44,815 nucleotides of DNA. Source: Verrucomicrobiota bacterium (GTDB lineage: Bacteria; Verrucomicrobiota; Verrucomicrobiia; Limisphaerales; JACQFS01). The first letter of the stretch is position 1. Every line of letters begins with the position of its first letter. The notes beneath the pieces are model-generated. The model worked only from the letters and a program-made list of their open reading frames with translations. It did no database searches and was not told the DNA's origin. Shown piece after piece: positions 10,027 through 17,154 of the stretch. Location: NCBI GenBank assembly GCA_016199935.1, contig JACQFS010000155.1, positions 1 to 44,815 of the forward strand, in the 5' to 3' direction. The translations under genes and the position numbers were made by a program.

Positions 10027-10827
10027 TCATTTCACGTGCGCGGGTTCCGCGGCCCAGATTTTCACGTCGTCGAGCAGCGCCTCCTTGCCGCTGATGGTGA
10101 AGTGGAAACGGCTCTTGGTCGGATGGCCGATGCCGGGGGACTTCAACTGGCCCACAAACTTGCCATCGAGGCTCGCGCGCATTTCGTCGCCGACGATATC
10201 CATCGTGAGGCGATGCCACTGGTTCGTTTCGATTTTCATCGGGAAGGTTTTGGTCCGGCCTTCCATGAGCTTCTCGCCTTCGGCTTTGCGATTCGGGTCT
10301 CTGCGCATTTCCAAAATGTCATTGCGCATCCCGCCCTCGCGATCGTCGCCGAGGCGGATGAGCTTGGGCATGATGGTCGCGCGGCAGATGTGGCCCGCGT
10401 GCGAGTTGGTGAAGGCCCGGTCGTCGCACACGGCGTTGATGCTCGCCGCACCCTCGAAGCGGAACCGAAATTCGATCACCGCATCCTTGAACGGCACCTC
10501 CACGCCCGCGACCGCGCCGTGCTGGCCGAGCGGGTGGCCGCCCTTCATCGCGCCACCGACGATGGCAAAGGCGCGCTGGCTTGCCTCCCAACGCGGCCCG
10601 AGCTCGGCACGCTCGAAGTCATCGGAGAAAAGGAGAGCGCCTCTTTTTGCGAATGGTGAAGCCGGGGCATCGGCGGCGAAGCTCAAAGGACAAAGGCCAA
10701 AGCTCAAGGGAAGGACCAGGCACCAAGTTCCAATTGCCCGCACAACCGACGACGCTCGAACGATGGTTTCTGGAGCTTTGAACTTGGAGCTTCCCTTGAC
10801 CTTTGATCTTTGAGTTTTGAGCTTCAT
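10027..10827 (-). CDS. Secreted LamG/DUF1080-like protein with repeat-derived signal peptide
   Basis: A 266-residue protein. The ATG at 10827 is preceded by AAGGAG five bases upstream and lies 1 bp after the stop of the DUF4432 gene. The mature part (LLFSDDFERAELGPRWEA..., then FRFRFEGAASINAVC, NQWHRLTMDIVGDEMRASLDGKFVGQLKSPG, LDDVKIW) has the jelly-roll pattern of the DUF1080/LamG superfamily, whose members bind or hydrolyse glycosides. The first 50 or so residues are unusual: they are translated from a palindromic repeat (10679-10824) and include a usable signal peptide, TWCLVLPLSFGLCPLSFA followed by ADA. It is likely periplasmic. Enzyme activity is not shown by the sequence. Confidence 0.75.
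   Translation of the reverse strand: MKLKTQRSKVKGSSKFKAPETIVRASSVVRAIGTWCLVLPLSFGLCPLSFAADAPASPFAKRGALLFSDDFERAELGPRWEASQRAFAIVGGAMKGGHPLGQHGAVAGVEVPFKDAVIEFRFRFEGAASINAVCDDRAFTNSHAGHICRATIMPKLIRLGDDREGGMRNDILEMRRDPNRKAEGEKLMEGRTKTFPMKIETNQWHRLTMDIVGDEMRASLDGKFVGQLKSPGIGHPTKSRFHFTISGKEALLDDVKIWAAEPAHVK
10679..10824. repeat. Palindromic repeat, family L (AAGCTCAAAGGACAAAGG), coding for a signal peptide
   Basis: The arms 10679-10733 and 10776-10824 are imperfect inverted copies rich in AAGCTCAAA, TCAAGGGAAG and CCAAGTTC. The element covers almost the whole signal-peptide region of the LamG/DUF1080-like gene and ends three bases before its ATG. Confidence 0.85.
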
Positions 10828-10828
10828 C

Positions 10829-12067
10829 TCACTCCTTCTTCTCCGGCTTCTCCTCAATCACCGGCTTCTTGCTTCCCTGAATCGCCGCGACTCGATCGCT
10901 CACGCCCTTCACTGACTCGGTGCCAATGTGGATGGTGTAATCAATCGTCGCCGACCAGCTCGCCCCGGGGGCGAGCTTGGGGACGCGGCCGAGTTTGCGT
11001 TCGATGCGGCGGTTGTTCGGGAAGTTCGTGCCGGGTTCGAGGCCGGTCACATAGCCTTCGCCTTCGCTCGCGGTGTTTTTCCAGAGCGTCACATAGGGGA
11101 GTTCCTTCACCAAAAAGGCCATCGAAACGGCGCGGTCGCCGGCTTTGTTCTTCAACGCGATGATCGTCCGGCCTTGCGCATCGGCGAGCGGATGGAGGCA
11201 ATAGACCTGTTCGACAAAGCCCGCCTTCGGCGCGTCGTAGGTTGCGTAGGTCTTCACCGACTTCGCGGCGTGGTCGTTGAACGGAATCACGCGCGACACC
11301 GGCGCGAGAAACGTCGCGCCCGCCTCCAGCAGCGGCCAGCCGTGGTTGCAGTGGTAGAGCATCTCGAACTCCTGCTCGGGCGCGCCGCGGTTCGTGATCG
11401 TGTCGGCGATACGCAACTCGCTGCTGCCCGGCTCGGTGGAAATCTCCGTCCACAACTCCAGCTTCGGCCCGTAAAAACTCCGCTCGTCCACGCGCCCGCG
11501 CACGCGGATGCGATACGGCGGCTCGCGATCCACCACCACCTCGACCTCGCTCGCCGGGATGTTCGCGATCTTGCCGTGGAGCGTGAGTTCCATCGTCGCC
11601 TTGTCGCCGACGTTGTTGATGAACTCGTCCGTGCCGGGATGGCCATTGCTTTCGAGTCCGCAGCGAACCATCCATTCGTTGAACCCTTCGAGCCAACCGA
11701 GTCCGCCGCGGCTTTGGAGATTGATGTGGCGCGGGTGAACCACTTCCTTCACCGGCGAATTCCATCCGAGCCGCACGTCGCCGAGCTTCACCTCGAGCAC
11801 ACCCATCCCGCGCGTCGGCACGACGGTAAACTGGAGCTTGCCGTTGTTGACGATGACCACGTCCACGCCCTCTTGCTTGCCGCCGTGGAGCGTGACTTTC
11901 TTCACGGACCAGCCGGGCGCCTTGGGTGTCACCTTCTTGCCGGAAATTTCCAGCGCAGCCACGCGAAGGTTCTTGTCCACGCTGATGAGCGGCGCGCGGA
12001 AAGGTTCGGCGGCTCCGGCGGCGGCGACCGTTGCGGCGAGAGCGGTGGTCATGACGAGATTGTTCAT
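10829..12067 (-). CDS. DUF4432 family aldose-epimerase-fold protein, secreted
   Basis: A 412-residue protein with a short signal peptide (MNNLVMTTALAATVAAAGAA). Motifs typical of DUF4432, a galactose-mutarotase-fold family, include VVPTRGMGVLEVKLGDVRLGW near 85-105, GFNEWMVRCGLESNG, a beta-sandwich with LYHCNHGWPLLEAGA near 245, and EPGTNFPNNR towards the end. The family binds sugars and may interconvert anomers or epimers. Being exported, it probably acts on the sugar before import. It lies 24 bp after the AroE-like gene and 1 bp before the LamG/DUF1080-like gene, so it is in the same operon. The C-terminal tail (EEKPEKKE) is charged and likely disordered. Confidence 0.85.
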   Translation of the reverse strand: MNNLVMTTALAATVAAAGAAEPFRAPLISVDKNLRVAALEISGKKVTPKAPGWSVKKVTLHGGKQEGVDVVIVNNGKLQFTVVPTRGMGVLEVKLGDVRLGWNSPVKEVVHPRHINLQSRGGLGWLEGFNEWMVRCGLESNGHPGTDEFINNVGDKATMELTLHGKIANIPASEVEVVVDREPPYRIRVRGRVDERSFYGPKLELWTEISTEPGSSELRIADTITNRGAPEQEFEMLYHCNHGWPLLEAGATFLAPVSRVIPFNDHAAKSVKTYATYDAPKAGFVEQVYCLHPLADAQGRTIIALKNKAGDRAVSMAFLVKELPYVTLWKNTASEGEGYVTGLEPGTNFPNNRRIERKLGRVPKLAPGASWSATIDYTIHIGTESVKGVSDRVAAIQGSKKPVIEEKPEKKE

Positions 12068-12091
12068 AGTTCAAAGCGGTTACGGAACCAA

Positions 12092-12943
12092 TCAGTCTCC
12101 AAGTGCTTCCTCAACTGCCTTGCGCATCACGGTCGGCTCCGGGTTCACGCCGGTCCAATACTGGATGCTCACGACGCCCTGATTCACAATCATACCGAGG
12201 CCGTCGAGCGCCGTGCAACCGCGCGACTCGGCTTCGCGGATGAGGCGCGTGCGGGGCGGGCTGAAAATCACGTCGGCAACCACCATGCCGGGCTTCAGAG
12301 AATTCACATCCAACGCGAGGCGAGCCTCGGAGTCGTAGAGGCCGATGGAGGTGCCGTTGATGACGAAATCGGTGCCGGCGGGAATCGAGTAGTCGCCGCA
12401 CCAGATGACGAGTTCGGCATCGAGCTTTAGTTTTTCGCGAAGCAGCTTCACGAGTTCGCCGCCGCGGGCTTCGTCGCGATTCACAACTGTGATGCGCTTC
12501 ACGCCCGCGAGGCCGAGTTCGACCGCGATGGCCCGCGCCGCGCCGCCGGCACCGAAGAGCACGACGGATTTGCCCTTGGGGTTCGTGACGGATTCGAGCG
12601 ACTTGAGGAAGCCTTTGCCGTCGGTGTTCTCGCCGATGAGTTTGTCGCCACGGCGCACGACACAGTTCACCGCGCCCATGATGCCGGCGGATTCACCGAG
12701 GCCATCGAGGTGCCGGATGACGGCGACCTTGTGCGGCATGGAGCAGTTGAAGCCGCGGAAGCCCATCGCGCGCGCGCCGCGCACGGAGTCCGCGAGATCG
12801 GCGGGCGTAACCTCGATGTTGACATAGCGCCAATGCAGGCCGTGGTGACGAAACGCAGCCTCAATCATCGCGACGGTGGGATTGCCCGCCGCGCCTTGGG
12901 ACATGGAGCCGACGAGTTCGTGGAGGAAATTCTTCGCGGCCAT
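12092..12943 (-). CDS. Shikimate dehydrogenase-like oxidoreductase with altered substrate pocket
   Basis: A 283-residue AroE-fold enzyme. The start ATG at 12943 lies 1 bp after the stop of the sugar-binding protein gene. Seen motifs: FNCSMPHK near 65-75 with the catalytic lysine, GENTDGKGF near 105 with the catalytic aspartate, the NADP-binding loop VVLFGAGGAARAIA near 128-141, NRDEARG after the second strand, INGTSIGL near 200, and DGLGMIVNQG near the end. In ordinary AroE the N-terminus carries HSxSPxxHN, whose two serines hold the shikimate carboxylate. Here the aligned stretch is GNPTVAMIE, so both serines and the histidine are missing. Its place inside a sugar-transport operon, away from other aro genes, suggests oxidation or reduction of another polyol or cyclitol-like substrate. 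Confidence 0.85.
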   Translation of the reverse strand: MAAKNFLHELVGSMSQGAAGNPTVAMIEAAFRHHGLHWRYVNIEVTPADLADSVRGARAMGFRGFNCSMPHKVAVIRHLDGLGESAGIMGAVNCVVRRGDKLIGENTDGKGFLKSLESVTNPKGKSVVLFGAGGAARAIAVELGLAGVKRITVVNRDEARGGELVKLLREKLKLDAELVIWCGDYSIPAGTDFVINGTSIGLYDSEARLALDVNSLKPGMVVADVIFSPPRTRLIREAESRGCTALDGLGMIVNQGVVSIQYWTGVNPEPTVMRKAVEEALGD

Positions 12944-12944
12944 G

Positions 12945-13928
12945 TTACTTGAGCGATGAATCCTTCTCCCCATCAGCCTTCCGGTAGAGGCTCGTGGGGA
13001 TGAGCATTTCCTTGGGCACGTCCTCGCCCTTCGAGTGCTTGATGATGGCGCGGACGATCTCGACGCCCATGCGGTCGGGGAACTGGATCGGGTCGGCGTA
13101 AATCTTTCCCTCCTTGATCGCCTGCTTGCCCTCGGGCTGGCCGTCGAAGCCGACGATGACCACCTGCGCGGTCTTGTTCGCCTTCTCCAATGCCGCGCGC
13201 GCGCCGAGCGCGGACGGGTCGTTGATGGCGAAGAAGCCGCGCAAATCCGGCGTGGCCTGGAGCGCGTCCTCGGCGGCCTTGTAGCCCACGTCCTTCGCGC
13301 CGCCGCCGTCGAGTTCCATCACGAGGTCAATCTTGTTCGCGGCGGTGGCGTTGCGCGCGTCAATCACCTCGCGGAAACCTTTCACGCGCAGGCGACACGA
13401 CTCGGCTTGTTTGAAATGGAGGATGGCCACCTTGCCGCCCGACGCGCCGAGCGCCTCGATCATCGCGCGGCCGGCTTCCTTGCCGCCGCCGTAATTATCC
13501 GTGGCCACCTGCGTGAGCAACTTCACGCCCGGCTCGTTGCACGGGATGTCCACGGTGAGCACGGGGATGCCGGCGGCGTTGGCCTCCTGGATCACCGGCA
13601 CGATGGAGCGCGACTCGCACGGGCTGAGCACGATGGCGGCGCAACGCTTCACGATGAAATCCTTCACGTGATTCGCCTGCCGCGCGACGTCGTTGTCCGC
13701 GCTCAACACGATGGTGTCGTAGCCCGCCTTCGCGGCCTCGGCGGTGATGTGGTCGCCGATGACCTTGAAGAACGGGTTCTGCAACGAGAGCAGCGTGACG
13801 CCGATGGTGCCGTTCCTGGGCGCGGGCGGGGAGGCAACGTCGGGCTTGGGAGCGTCGCCGGACTTGTTGCAACCGCTGGCGAGGACGAGCGCGGCGGCGA
13901 GGGCGGAGCACAGGCGGAGGGTTTTCAC
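12945..13928 (-). CDS. RbsB-like sugar-binding lipoprotein of an ABC transporter
   Basis: A 327-residue type-1 periplasmic binding protein. The signal peptide ends in a lipobox LASGC (about residues 16-20), so it is probably membrane-anchored. The two-lobe fold is clear: GTIGVTLLSLQNPFFKVIGD, a VLSADNDVARQANHVKDFI segment, IVLSPCESRSIVPVI, AAGIPVLTVDIPC, VATDNYGGGKEAG, KVAILHF, RGFFAINDPSALGA and VVIVGFDGQPEG. This matches ribose/allose/inositol-binding relatives; the ligand cannot be read from sequence. It is the first gene of the minus-strand run, so the promoter should lie in 13929-14499, next to the 22-bp tandem array. Confidence 0.92.
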   Translation of the reverse strand: MKTLRLCSALAAALVLASGCNKSGDAPKPDVASPPAPRNGTIGVTLLSLQNPFFKVIGDHITAEAAKAGYDTIVLSADNDVARQANHVKDFIVKRCAAIVLSPCESRSIVPVIQEANAAGIPVLTVDIPCNEPGVKLLTQVATDNYGGGKEAGRAMIEALGASGGKVAILHFKQAESCRLRVKGFREVIDARNATAANKIDLVMELDGGGAKDVGYKAAEDALQATPDLRGFFAINDPSALGARAALEKANKTAQVVIVGFDGQPEGKQAIKEGKIYADPIQFPDRMGVEIVRAIIKHSKGEDVPKEMLIPTSLYRKADGEKDSSLK

Positions 13929-14499
13929 GCGCGCAGCTTAGGCGCAAGCGAGCGGGCGATGCAACGCCGGTGTGCTTCGTCTTCTCCACAGCCGCGGCAC
14001 GAGGTGAAATGCGGCTGCGCCCACCGCCGTGAACGCGTGGGGTGGAGGGCAAACACGCCTACCCCCGAAGTCAGCGTCGGTCCCCCTGCCAGTGGACGAC
14101 GGTCCCTGTGGCAGTGAGGAGCGCTCCCCCCGCCAGTGAGCGCCGCCCCCTGTGGCAGGGGGCAACGCCCCCTGCGGCAGGGGCGAGCGCCCCCTGTGCC
14201 AGTGGACGACGCTCCCCCCGCCAGTGGACGGCGGCCCCTATGCCAGTGGGCGGCGTCCACTGTGCCAGTGGGCGGCGTCCCCTGTGGCAGGGGACGGCGG
14301 TCCCTGTGGCAGTGGGCGACGCCCCCTGCGGCAGTAAGCAGCGGCCCCTGTGGCAGGGGGCGATTTCCCCCCCGGGGGTGGGTGCGGCGTGGGGCGGGCT
14401 GGGAATTGGGGAATCCCGCTGGACAGGGCCGGGGCCGGGAATAAAGTGGCGGCATGACCGCCGCAGACCGCTACTTGTCAGGCCGCAAACTCCGGGTGG
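13929..14499. other. Gene-free region with a tandem array upstream of the sugar-transport operon
   Basis: About 570 bp separate the divergent starts at 13928 and 14500. Very GC-rich DNA leaves several frames open on both strands, but none looks like a protein. The main content is the 22-bp tandem array. Operon promoters must lie here, but I could not identify convincing -35/-10 boxes. Confidence 0.7.
14080..14365. repeat. Tandem array of 13 units of exactly 22 bp
   Basis: Thirteen head-to-tail units follow without any length change. A typical unit is CCCCTGYGGCAG followed by a G-rich part and ending (A/G)CG. Many units contain the inverted pair CCCCTG / CAGGGG around a 3-base centre, so each could fold as a small hairpin. 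A degenerate unit of 21 bp precedes the array at 14059-14079. There are no spacers, so it is not a CRISPR. The period is not a multiple of three and no frame repeats, which argues against a coding role. Confidence 0.93.
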
Positions 14500-14868
14500 A
14501 TGCCTATTCGGCATAACAACATGGCATTCCTGTGGTATCTCGTAAGCGTGCCGGATCTTCCACACGAAGTGAAAGATCAATTCAAGGCTGTGGAGATTGT
14601 TCACTATCATACGCGGGAGAAGCAGATGGTCGATGTCGGCACGCCCATCTTGAGAGTGAAGACGTGGTGGGCTTTGCTGGACTTGGTTTCAACAGGCAAG
14701 GGACAGATAGAAAAGAACCTCTTCGATAATCCGGCAGTTCGCGGTTGCCGCGTCTCCATCGGCCATCCACTTTCTCTCGTCTTCGCCAACGCCGACGAAC
14801 AAGTTTATGCGAAGCCGCCCTATTGTGAGGTCCGGGTTGTAGAGATTTTGAAGGTCAAGCCACAATAG
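14500..14868 (+). CDS. Small hypothetical protein, possibly lipoyl/biotinyl-like fold
   Basis: A 122-residue protein in DNA clearly less GC-rich than its neighbours, which hints at transfer or a different history. An in-frame ATG at 14521 is an alternative start. The pattern VDVGTPILRVKTWWALLDLVSTGKGQI...RGCRVSIGHPLSLVFANADE resembles the alternating short strands and 'V..G..L' turn of lipoyl/biotinyl domains. The usual lysine-containing EAMKM turn is absent, so covalent modification is not expected. No neighbour explains its role. It is divergent from the sugar-transport operon and convergent with the DHH phosphoesterase gene. Confidence 0.6.
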   Translation: MPIRHNNMAFLWYLVSVPDLPHEVKDQFKAVEIVHYHTREKQMVDVGTPILRVKTWWALLDLVSTGKGQIEKNLFDNPAVRGCRVSIGHPLSLVFANADEQVYAKPPYCEVRVVEILKVKPQ

Positions 14869-14932
14869 AGCCGTGTAAGGGCACTCCAGTGAGCCGCCGC
14901 ATTGCAACCCGTTTCCCCACCACCCGCCGCCC

Positions 14933-15880
14933 TCACCCTTTCGCCGGCGTGAAGCCGTCCAGGAGGGAGCCGAGGCTGTTGAGCGGGCCGGTGGTCGCGG
15001 GCGGATTCCCCTCCAGCACCTTGCGCAGGTGCAGCACCGCCTCGGCCGCGTTGGTCACGGAGCGCGGGAGCGTGGCGCCGGACGCGTTGGGATGCCCGCC
15101 GCCCGCCAGTTTCTCCGCCACCCGCAGGGCGCCGCCGTCGCGGCTGCGGAAGCTGGCGATCATCAGGCCGTTGGCCTTGCGGAAGAGCGTCACGAGCACC
15201 GGGTGCGGCACCGCCCACTCGTCGAGCAGGCGATAGACGATGAGGTTCACGTTGCCGATGACGGTGTTCACCAGCCCCAGCTCGGGCGTGATGGCGACGA
15301 CGCGCGGCCGGCTCCACTCGTAGCCCAGCGGGTCCTCGAGGCGGCGCTTGACGGCGATGACTTCGAGGAGCGGGTGGTCGAGGAGGCGTTCGAGTTCGCC
15401 CTCGATGACGGCGTGGAGGTTCCAGAAGCCGTAGGTCTTCACGAGGTTCGCGTAGTCCTGCGCGAGGACGAAGTCGGGGTCGTCCTCAAGGAAGAGGTCG
15501 GCGACGTTGTTGAAGTGGACGAGGCGGTCGAGCGCGGGCGAGGCGAGGCCCTCGGCGCGGCAGAGGTCGTAGGCGAGGAGGCCGGCGGACCTGGTCTTGT
15601 CGTGGATGAGCTGCGCCTGCTTGGGCGCGAGGTCGGTGGTGTGGTGGTCCACGATGAGCCAGTCGGCCTTGTCGAAGCGCGGCTCGTAGGTGAAGTCGCA
15701 GATCCACGCGACGCGCTCGGACATGGGGCGGTTCTTCCACGCCTGGTAGTTCCACGCTTCGAGGCGCACGTCGGCGCCGTGGAGCTTCTTCGCGAGGCGC
15801 CGGAGCAGGATGCCGGCAGTGAAGCCATCGAGGTCGCTCTCGTGGGTCAGGATGACATCGGGCTTGGCAAAGGTCGGCAT
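14933..15880 (-). CDS. DHH family phosphoesterase
   Basis: A 315-residue protein starting at ATG 15880 (MPTFAKPDV). The DHH-family metal-binding motifs are present: THESDLDGFTAG (about 12-23), CDFTYE near 63, and VDHHTTD near 79-85. A C-terminal DHHA1-type domain ends with GGGHPNASGATLP near 275. Family members cleave phosphodiester bonds of short oligonucleotides (nanoRNase) or cyclic dinucleotides, or related bonds, using Mn ions. Which one applies here cannot be told. The frame continues upstream to 16696 but that part overlaps the divergent SDR gene and a palindromic repeat, so it is not used. Confidence 0.88.
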   Translation of the reverse strand: MPTFAKPDVILTHESDLDGFTAGILLRRLAKKLHGADVRLEAWNYQAWKNRPMSERVAWICDFTYEPRFDKADWLIVDHHTTDLAPKQAQLIHDKTRSAGLLAYDLCRAEGLASPALDRLVHFNNVADLFLEDDPDFVLAQDYANLVKTYGFWNLHAVIEGELERLLDHPLLEVIAVKRRLEDPLGYEWSRPRVVAITPELGLVNTVIGNVNLIVYRLLDEWAVPHPVLVTLFRKANGLMIASFRSRDGGALRVAEKLAGGGHPNASGATLPRSVTNAAEAVLHLRKVLEGNPPATTGPLNSLGSLLDGFTPAKG

Positions 15881-16241
15881 GGCGCGCGCAAGGTAGGCAA
15901 GGGGCGTGGGGATGGCGAGAGGAGAAATGGGATTGTCCGGGCAGGCGCAGCGAGCTTCGTGAGGCGGTCGCGCGACCTCACCCCTCACCCCGGCCCTCTC
16001 CCCGTTGAAGGGAGAGGGAGAAGCGTTCGGACGTCGCAGACCATCGAGCGGTCCCACACTCACCGGACGCGCGCGGGCCGACCTCCCTCTCCCCTCAACG
16101 GGGAGAGGGATTGAGGGTGAGGGGTGAGACGACACGGAGGCGCCACGAACTCCGATGGCGCGCGCGCCCCGATGCGCCGGGGCATTTGCCATTTTTTCCT
16201 TCCGCCCTCCCCTGCCCTCGCGCAGAGTCCGCGCACTCTCT
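15881..16241. other. Divergent intergenic region containing a palindromic repeat
   Basis: The 361 bp between the DHH phosphoesterase and SDR starts hold no gene. A large part is a family C palindromic repeat (15978-16127). No clear promoter boxes were recognised. Confidence 0.6.
15978..16127. repeat. Palindromic repeat, family C (TCACCCCGGCCCTCTCCCC)
   Basis: The arms 15978-16019 and 16084-16127 are inverted copies containing CCTCACCCC, CCCTCTCCCC and GGGAGAGGGA. Related elements occur at 38970-39137 and 43289-43433, always between genes. Confidence 0.9.
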
Positions 16242-17054
16242 ATGGCTGACAATCTATTCGATCTCACGGGCGAAATCGCGGTGGTCATCGGCGCGACGGG
16301 CACGCTGGGCGGGGCGCTGGCGGAAGGTCTCGCGGCGGCGGGCGCGGGCGTGGTCGTCGCCGGTCGAAACGCCGACCGCGGCAACGCGCGCGCGAAGAGC
16401 ATCAAGGATAGGGGCGGCAAGGCGGCGTTCGTCTCGGCGGACGCGAGCTCGCGCGAGAGCCTCGCGAAGGCGCGCGCGGAGATCGAGAAGTCGCTCGGCC
16501 CCGTCTCCATTCTCATCAACGCCGCCGGCGGCAACGACCCGAAGGTCACGGTCACGGCGGAGCGGCCCTTCGAGTCCATCGCGCTCGCCGACTGGCAGGC
16601 GAACTTCGACATGAACCTCGTGGGCGGCGTGCTGCTGCCGTGCCAGGAGTTCGGCCCGGCGATGGTCGCGCGCGGGCGCGGCAGCATCATCAACATCGCG
16701 AGCGTCTCGGCGCACCTGCCGCTCTCACGCGTGGTCGCCTACTCGGCGAGCAAGGCGGCGGTGCTGAGCCTCTCGAACTTCCTCGCGCGCGAGTGGGCGC
16801 CCAAGGGCGTTCGCGTGAACACGATCACGCCCGGCTTCTTCCCAGCGGAGCAGAACAAGAAGCTGCTCTTCGGCGACGACGGCTCGCCGACGCCGCGGAC
16901 GAAGGCGATCTGGGGCCACACGCCGATGAATCGCTTCGGCGAGTCGCACGAGTTGATCGGCGCGTGCATCTTCCTCGCCGCGCACAAGGCGAGCAGCTTC
17001 GTCACGGGCACGGACATCCGCGTGGATGGCGGGTTCCTGAGCCAGACGATTTAG
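16242..17054 (+). CDS. SDR-family oxidoreductase, probably for sugar acids (mannonate/gluconate type)
   Basis: A 270-residue short-chain dehydrogenase. The start ATG at 16242 gives a normal N-terminus (MADNLFDLTGEIAVVIGATG). It has the cofactor loop GATGTLGGALA near 18-28, NAAGGNDP near 90, the catalytic serine in IASVSAH, and the catalytic YSASK near 163-167, followed by REWAPKGVRVNTITPGFF and a C-terminal VTGTDIRVDGGF. The long insert after NAAGGN and the PTPRTKAIWGHTPMNRFG segment resemble the D-mannonate/fructuronate-reductase-like SDR group. The LarA-type gene follows 100 bp downstream on the same strand, which supports a joint role in 2-hydroxy acid or aldonic-acid conversion. The exact substrate is an inference. 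Confidence 0.88.
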   Translation: MADNLFDLTGEIAVVIGATGTLGGALAEGLAAAGAGVVVAGRNADRGNARAKSIKDRGGKAAFVSADASSRESLAKARAEIEKSLGPVSILINAAGGNDPKVTVTAERPFESIALADWQANFDMNLVGGVLLPCQEFGPAMVARGRGSIINIASVSAHLPLSRVVAYSASKAAVLSLSNFLAREWAPKGVRVNTITPGFFPAEQNKKLLFGDDGSPTPRTKAIWGHTPMNRFGESHELIGACIFLAAHKASSFVTGTDIRVDGGFLSQTI

Positions 17055-17058
17055 TTTC

Positions 17059-17142
17059 AACCACGGATGAACACGGATGCACGCGGATAAAGTGGCGGCT
17101 GCCTTGTCTGAAATCCGTGTTTATCCGTGTCCATCCGTGGTT
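17059..17142. repeat. Palindromic repeat, family D (CCACGGATGAACACGGATG)
   Basis: Arms 17059-17088 and 17113-17142 are 30 bp each and inverted, with a few mismatches. The element fills nearly all of the gap between the SDR and LarA-like genes and may form a strong hairpin in the transcript. Confidence 0.92.
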
Positions 17143-17154
17143 TAGTATTCTCCC

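Noticed and set aside
14080-14365. CRISPR-like array.
   Set aside because: Units are contiguous and have no spacers, and no cas genes are present; it is a tandem repeat.
16011-16127. Rho-independent terminators at the palindromic repeats of the GGGAGAGGG family.
   Set aside because: The stems are not followed by T-runs and the same elements occur at unrelated places, so they are treated as repeats.
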